Part shown: piece after piece, positions 58,169 through 64,000 of the stretch
How positions within the stretch are numbered: position 1 is the first letter of the stretch
How the letters are laid out: each line of letters begins with the position of its first letter
Assembly (NCBI GenBank): GCA_032871835.1
Contig: CM065303.1
Span: forward strand, 56,954,597 to 57,018,596
Direction: 5' to 3'
Length of the DNA stretch: 64,000 nt
Source: Dipteronia dyeriana
Lineage: Eukaryota > Streptophyta > Magnoliopsida > Sapindales > Sapindaceae
The notes under the pieces: model-generated
Databases searched by the model: none
The model's input: only the letters and a program-made list of their open reading frames with translations
Told to the model about the DNA's origin: nothing
Made by a program: the position numbers and the translations under genes

Positions 58169-58633
58169 TTTTCTTTTCAAATAATGGACTAGTACTTTTG
58201 GCTTGTATGCAATGCCCTTTTGTTGTTTATGAGTGTTCGGTGGGCAAATTAGTTAATATATCCAACCTGTTTTCATCAGCTTGTGTTCTCAAATGAGTCT
58301 TAATCGTATGTTTACCGCGCCTTAATATTTTGTCTAAAACACATTAACCGGCCGAGCCAGTTTGACAATTATATGGTGGTACAACCGATGTAAATTACCC
58401 AACTCTTCTTCTGTCTTGATCATGTGAGTGAAATTCAATCTTAACAACTTATTACATTAACTCTATATATATAGATATTGCCCATTAGGTTTATAAAACT
58501 CATACCTAGGTAACACATGATGATCTCTTTTATTATGAATGAGTCCAAATTACCATCACATGATGACTATGCTATAATGGCAATCTCATCTCTGTTCACA
58601 TCTTTTTCTTTGTTGGGTGTCTCATATCAACAT
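58169..58633. other. VIT1-like gene 3' region
   Basis: 3' UTR followed by AT-rich spacer. No other feature. Confidence 0.5.
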
Positions 58634-58840
58634 CATATATATATATATATATTCTCCTCTATGTGTATTGATATAACTTACATCAGTACGTTACATGTGG
58701 ATCACTGATTGTGGAGAAACTTTGACAAGTACATACACTTTGAGTCAGATTATGTAAATTTAATGGTCCACATCCAACACACAGATGAATTTATATCAGT
58801 GCGCACTAACTTGATATATATATATATATATATATATTAT
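58634..58840. mobile_element. (TA)n-flanked MITE, copy C
   Basis: Bounded by TA tracts at 58634-58652 and 58814-58838. The core is homologous to copy A (8772-8945): TGGAGAAACTTTGACAAGTA, TAAATTTAATGGTCCACATC and 'CGCACTAACTT'. Confidence 0.65.
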
Positions 58841-58920
58841 AGAAAGAGATCATTTTTAAACATAACGTAAGGACCTCTATGAAATCCATCGATTTGAATG
58901 AATTTTGATCTGATTTTTTT

Positions 58921-59130
58921 TTAGATGATAAGTTAAATAAAATCTATTTGTATACAAAATTTAAATTTTTTTCGTTTACAATAACTATTTTTTCAAGATT
59001 TTATTAAATATGAAGACTCGGAAAAAGGGTGAAAGATAGAAAAAACGGAAAAAATAGTTATATAGCTTGAAAAAATTTCAAATTTTATTTACAAGTAAAT
59101 TTCATTGAACTTATCATCTATAAAATTCTC
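58921..59130. repeat. Long inverted repeat, about 75-bp arms
   Basis: The left arm, from TTAGATGATAAGTTAAATAA (58921), is the inverted match of the right arm ending TTGAACTTATCATCTATAA (about 59130), with a 55-bp loop. Probably a MITE. Confidence 0.75.
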
Positions 59131-59342
59131 TTTTGCAAGTTAACATTCTCACATTTTATATCATTTTATTAATTTATTTGGTAAAAGTATGAGGATATAC
59201 TGGTCATTTCATATATTGAAGTTTTAATCGGGATATTTTTTATTTTTTAATGATCAAACTCAGTCAACACAAACGGAATAATAACAGAGTTAGTTTATAG
59301 GGAATGCTTCTAAAATAAAAGCATTTGTAAACATATATTCAA

Positions 59343-60775
59343 GGGTAAATTGTATTGTAGTTTGCCTTAATCTGCGTTTAGTATACGGTTTTTTAGAATT
59401 GTAAATTTTAGTCCATCATTATTCTGACAATATGAATTGTAGTCCCTACCGTCCAATTCTGTTAGGGTTTCACTGAATTCTGTTAAGTCAATGAGGGTAT
59501 ATAGGTAAATTCATGACCAGTTTCTAGAAGGTGTAGTTTCTAAAGGGTTTAATCGTTATTTTACAAATGAAAAAAATAAATAATTAAAAACAGTGAAACA
59601 CCCTAACTCTATTCTTGATTTATTTCTCTTTCTCCTCTCTCACCGCTCTCTCTCTCATCTTCATCTCCTTCATCTTCTTCATCTTCTTCATCTTCTTCAA
59701 CCCACCACAACCCCTCATTAGGAGATTGAAACCAGATGCAGTCGTCGTCACCGTCATCGTCGTGCTGGTTATTTCGACGATGTTGAGGATGACGGGCGGA
59801 GGGAAAGCACCGGAGGAGGCAGAGATGAAGCTGATGGTTCTTCTTCTTCTCGATGGTCTCTATTTTCTTCTGTCTTTGTTTTGTGTTTGTAGGATTGATG
59901 ATTATGTTCTCTTATGATTAATAAAGCTTAATTGTTCAAAAACGAATGTTGTTTTATCTGGTTTATGGTTAGAAATCGTGGGTTGGGTTCGGTTTAAGTG
60001 GAATTAAATTGAAATTTGAAATCGTGGGGCTAATTTGATTTTGTGTAATTTGATGATTGTTGAATCAAATTTTGGGACATTTGATGATTGAATTGATTTG
60101 GTTTAAGCTGATTGAATTGATTTTGTGTTTTTGTGTGTTGATGTTTGTTGTTTGTTGTGTTTATAATAACAATGAATGTTATTATTATGTTGTTTGTTGA
60201 ATTTATTTTGAAGATTTTTGGTGGATGTGATTCTGTTAATGGAAATTAAGATTTTTGGTTTGGTTCAATTTTCTGGAAATGAGGTGAATAATGTTTCTGG
60301 AAAAGTTGAATATTTTTGAGATGGTGTTTGAGGAGATCCAGACATCCAGTCATATAGATCTTATTTTTAAGTTTTTTTGTTTTGTTTTTGTTTTTGTTTT
60401 TGTTTTTTGCTTTAAAATTTAAATAAAAAATATATAATGAAATATCTCCACCGTTCATCTTTGAGATGGACGGTGGAGATCGCTTTTTTTTTTAAAATTT
60501 ATTTTTCATTTAATAAATAATTATTTTAAATGATTTTTTAGTTAAAATGAAAATTACTCACACAAAAGACAAAAGTAAGGGTAACATAGTCTTTTCAGTG
60601 GGATCAACAAACAGTAGAGGTATTTTCATCATTTAACACACCTGACATGTCAGAATCCGTCCTTTTAATGAATTCTTACGGATTCTGTCACAGAAGGACT
60701 AAAAGTTACAATTTTAAAAAACTGTGGACTAAATGTAGATTAAGACAAACTACGGAAACTAAATACGATTTATCC
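59343..60775. mobile_element. Non-autonomous MULE with perfect 9-bp target duplication
   Basis: TATATTCAA lies on both sides (59334-59342 and 60776-60784). The terminal inverted repeats run at least 75 bp: left GGGTAAATTGTATTGTAG, and the inverted right end GGATAAATCGTATTTAG, continuing through 'TAATCTGCGTTTAG' and 'TTTTTTA.AATTGTAA.TTTTAGTCC'. The interior holds a CTT-rich leader-like stretch (59630-59700), a short GC-richer coding-like piece (59720-59850), and then AT-rich DNA. No transposase. Possibly a Pack-MULE with a captured fragment. Confidence 0.85.
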
Positions 60776-60784
60776 TATATTCAA

Positions 60785-61019
60785 TAATAGTTCAAAGGTG
60801 AGAGAAACTTTTAACATTAATCCTTTTAAAATGAAAAATAAAACAATATATAATTCTTAAGGGAGGAAAAGATAAAAAATAAAAAACAGTTTATCCGATA
60901 GTTGCAGCTTTATGTATGAAAAATTGAAACCCAATGTTTTTTTTTTTCGTTTTTATATTTCTCCATGTCACTTCATCTTCTTCTCAGATCTGTGTTTTTT
61001 TTTTCAAAACGCTCTCTCT

Positions 61020-61020
<1 letters not shown>
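60785..61020. other. Spacer before the CT repeat
   Basis: AT-rich, nothing recognised. Confidence 0.5.

Positions 61021-61069
<49 letters not shown>
61021..61069. repeat. (CT)n microsatellite
   Basis: About 24 CT dinucleotides. Confidence 0.97.
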
Positions 61070-61072
<3 letters not shown>

Positions 61073-61159
61073 CTTCATCATAAATCTGTAAACTCCTAAA
61101 TGAAAATCATGTATAGATCCAAAATTTGTGTTTTGTATCACTTTTTCAGTTCATCTTCT

Positions 61160-61690
61160 TCTCAGTCACTACAAGTTCTAGACTTCCAGCAAGATCAGTG
61201 ATGTAGGGGAAGCTTTGTCGAAAAAAACCTGCAAGAAACAAATTGAAACAGCCTACTCAAATTTCGTTGATTTGTTCACGAATACCGGAATTTTAGGCTT
61301 CAAATTCGTTGATTCACAAATAATACCAAAATTTGAGAGATAATAGAGAAACTCTAATTTTTATTCATCAAAAACTTTATAACCTTTCGGCTTACATGAT
61401 TATTTATAGCAAACGAACTCCAACCCTAATCGTTTTCCTTACAAAACAAGAAAAACGATGCCTAATACGAAAAATTACCAAAAAAGGCAAAATTGAGATT
61501 AGTATGGAAACTAATTCTAAAAATAATCCTAAACAAACCAGAACTGAAGGAAGTCAATTTGGATTTGGAAATCTAAAGTTATTGTAAAAACAAAACTTTT
61601 CTAAAACGGTAAAAACGATAAATTCGGACCCTAAATGACGGAATTTGCCCAAAAAAGGGCATGCCTCACGACCAAAGGTCTTGATTTTGA
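61160..61690 (-). mobile_element. 3' LTR region of the Ty3/gypsy element (limits approximate)
   Basis: On the minus strand a TATAAATA box (61408-61401) is followed about 40 bp later by AATAAA (61365-61360), the normal order inside an LTR. It lies immediately downstream of the pol reading direction. A related segment is at 27340-27800. TG/CA ends and the purine tract were not fixed. Confidence 0.5.
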
Positions 61691-61699
61691 AAGATGTCG

Positions 61700-64000
61700 A
61701 CGATTCACTTCAACTTGTGAAAGATTCATGTCGTTCAGACTCCGTCGCTCGGACTAGTAGGATTGATTTGGTATTTTTTCTTGCCCATTTTCCTATCTCA
61801 CCTCTCCAAGTAATCAAACGCCTTATCTTCAACTGCTGCTGCATAATTCTCCCCATGTTGAAAAAAATTCGTCCTCGAATTTTCCACAGTATCATCATCA
61901 GACGAATCACCAAGAAAAGGAATCAAATGCTTGACATTAAACATATCATGAGTATGAATGTGGCTAGGCAGTTTCAGACGATAAGAATTTGGATTAATCT
62001 TCTCCAATACTTCAAGTGGTCCTATCTTCTTAGTAGCAAGCTTGTTATATTCTCCCACAACAAACCGGTCCATTGTAAGGACTGTCAAGACAAAATCTCC
62101 CACGTCAAACTCCACATGACGCCACTTTTTATCAACAGCCAACTTGTATTTATATGTTGATTTTAACAGATTATCCCGAACATGCTGATAAGCCTCTTGT
62201 AATCCCTGAACAAAATCTTCAGCTTTTCTATGAATCCTAGTCTTGCTTGGTACAGACAACAAATCTAACGGGCTGCGAGGATTCAAGGTGTACACGACCA
62301 GAAAAAGACTGAAAGCCAAACTTCTGTTAACTATATGGTTTAGATCCCATGACCGAACGTTATCCCTAACCAGACATTTCAACAAATCTCCTAGAGCATG
62401 GTTCACCACCTCAGTCCACCCATCTGTTTGGGGGTGATAAGCACTACTAAAATCCAACCGTGTATTGAACATATTTCAAAGGCTCCACCAAAAGTGGCTG
62501 AGGAAACGAGTGTCCCGATTAGAAACGATTGACGTAGGTAATCCATGAAGACAATATACCTCCCAAAAGAATAATTGGGCAACTTTCACTGCATCAGTGG
62601 TTTTCTTGCATGGAATGAAGTAAACCATCTTGAAAAAATGATCCACAATTATGTAAATGGAATCAAAACCCCAAGATAAAATCCATACTCAAATCTGTCC
62701 ATGGCTGAGTAGGAATGGGCAATGGCATATATAGACCCCCATTAGTCGTTTTCCCTTTGGACAATTGACAGATCCGACACCTTCCAACATACCTCTCAAC
62801 TTCCTTCCGGATGGTTGGCCAGAAATAGGATGCTTTGACCAACTGTAGAGTACGATCTCTATCCACATGGCCCTCCCTATGTAATTCCCTAATAATTTGC
62901 TGACGTAAACTACAATCGGGAACACAAAGTTGATTTCCCCGAAATAGAAAACCATCCACCAATAAAAAATCAGATCTTCCCCCCCACTTGTATAGCAGCT
63001 ATAATATCATAAAAATAAGAGTCAGAATCAAATAATTCATGAAACAACTCAAAATCTGGCACATGGACAGTCATCAAAGACAATAAGTTGACCCGTCGAC
63101 TCAGAGCATCTGCAACTCAGTTGGTAACACCAGCCTTATGCTTTTAAACAAAGGTAAATTGTTGTAGGTCGGCAGACCAAAAAGCATGTCGGGTAAAAAT
63201 CTTATCCTGGTTATGAAGATGTCGCAATGTATCATGGTCAGTATACATAATGAATTCACGGTGAAATAAATACTGTCGTAAATGTTTCACAGCTTAGGCC
63301 ACCGCGTAGAACTTAATATCATAAGTACTGTAACGAATTCGAGACCCAGACAGTTTCTCACTAAAATAAGCCACCGGTCTCCCATTTTGACTTAGGACAA
63401 CTCAGATGCCTACCTTGGAGGCGTCACTATGTAACTCAAATGGTTGGGAAAAGTCAGGTAAGACTAAAATAGGGGTTGATGTCAGTTGCTCTTTTATTAG
63501 CTGGAAAGCTTCTTCTGTCTCGGGCAACCACTTAAACTTAACCCCTTCATACATTCAGTGATAAGAGGCACAATACTACTGAAGTGCGGAATGAACCAGC
63601 GATAGAATGAGGTCAATCCATGGAAACTACAAACTTCAGTAATTTTTTTCGGTTGGGGCCACTGCCTCATTGCCTCAATCTTCGACTCATCTTTCTGTAA
63701 CCCTTCTCCAGAGATCACATAACCTAAGAACAACACTTTCGGTGTCATAAAAACATATTTTTTTGCTGCTGCCACAAACTTCTCTTTGCGTAGAACACAC
63801 AACACCTCCCGAATGTGCAGAAGATGGAGGTCGAAGTTCGGACTGTAAATCAAAATATCATCAAAATACACAACAACAAACTTACCAATAAATGGCTGCA
63901 ATGTTCATTACTCTTATGAAGGTGCTGGACGTGTTTGACAACCTAAAAGGCATAACCAGCCACTCATATAACCCTTCCTGCATCTTAAACACTGTTTTCC
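61700..64000 (-). pseudogene. Ty3/gypsy pol polyprotein relic (RT, RNase H, integrase), runs off the window
   Basis: Read right to left. Reverse transcriptase is at 63901-63497, with the catalytic 'VVVYFDDILIYS' and 'FLGYVISGEGLQKDESKIEA'. RNase H (about 63500-63000) is in broken frames. The integrase zinc-binding domain is at 62962-62663 (H...H in 'LHREGH', C..C in 'CRICQ'). The integrase core (62660-62380) has Asp in '[10 protein letters not shown]', Asp in 'NRDTRF' and Glu in 'DGWTEVVN', where the usual Gln before Thr has become Trp. The integrase C-terminus is at 62380-61798, ending in 'HDMFNVKHLIPF' and an acidic tail without a chromodomain. Several frameshifts and stops (e.g. near 62473, 62663, 63540) inactivate it. 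It would copy and insert the element if intact. Confidence 0.9.

Noticed and set aside
61645..62160. Plus-strand 171-codon frame
   Set aside because: It is antisense to the integrase C-terminus of the gypsy relic.
1..64000. tRNA and rRNA genes
   Set aside because: No cloverleaf with A and B boxes or rRNA core sequence was seen by eye; a tRNAscan run would be needed to exclude degenerate ones.

Overview
This window reads as AT-rich nuclear DNA of a eudicot plant. It contains spliced genes with GT-AG introns, three recognisable host genes, and dense layers of decayed class I and class II transposable elements. The species cannot be named from the sequence alone.

Host genes: (1) a four-exon aldo-keto reductase of the plant AKR4 (codeinone/methylecgonone-reductase-like) group at 12041-14419, complete at 320 residues. 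A wrecked last-exon relic of a tandem copy lies 10 kb downstream (24418-24649). (2) The spliceosomal core protein SmD2 (coding exons 31029-31753, 107 residues). Its long 5'-UTR intron carries three copies of a C/D-box snoRNA that I infer guides 2'-O-methylation of 18S rRNA. (3) A four-exon vacuolar iron transporter, VIT1-like (56533-58168, 245 residues), with all the iron-binding residues I could check.

Layout. 1-2617: decayed gypsy-type ORF (minus strand). About 4.0-8.4 kb: degraded MULE transposon with a GRF zinc-finger relic. 8.4-12 kb: MITEs and intergenic DNA. 12.0-14.4 kb: AKR gene. 14.5-24.4 kb: a pile of insertions (copia LTR remnants, hAT-like and other MITEs, and a non-coding LTR element carrying a later TAA-flanked MITE) that separates the AKR gene from its relic. 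25.4-29 kb: internally deleted copia gag/integrase, a gypsy LTR relic and a copia LTR with primer binding site. 29.5-31.8 kb: SmD2 with snoRNAs. 32.6-45 kb: hAT-like elements (one split by a solo LTR with perfect 5-bp target duplication), MITEs, tandem duplications and unassigned DNA. 45.2-53.7 kb: a nearly complete MULE of the kind that carries a ULP1-like protease gene (Kaonashi-like), with convergent protease and mudrA-type transposase genes and GATCGAGC arrays near both ends. 54-56.4 kb: LINE 3' stub and an inverted-repeat element. 56.5-58.2 kb: VIT1. 58.6-60.8 kb: MITEs and a MULE with perfect 9-bp target duplication. 61-64 kb: decayed Ty3/gypsy pol (minus strand).

The three host genes are unrelated housekeeping or metabolic genes and form no pathway. 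The most interesting parts are the ULP-carrying MULE with its one-directional arrays, the snoRNA triplet inside the SmD2 leader intron, and the nested insertions whose target-site duplications can be read directly.
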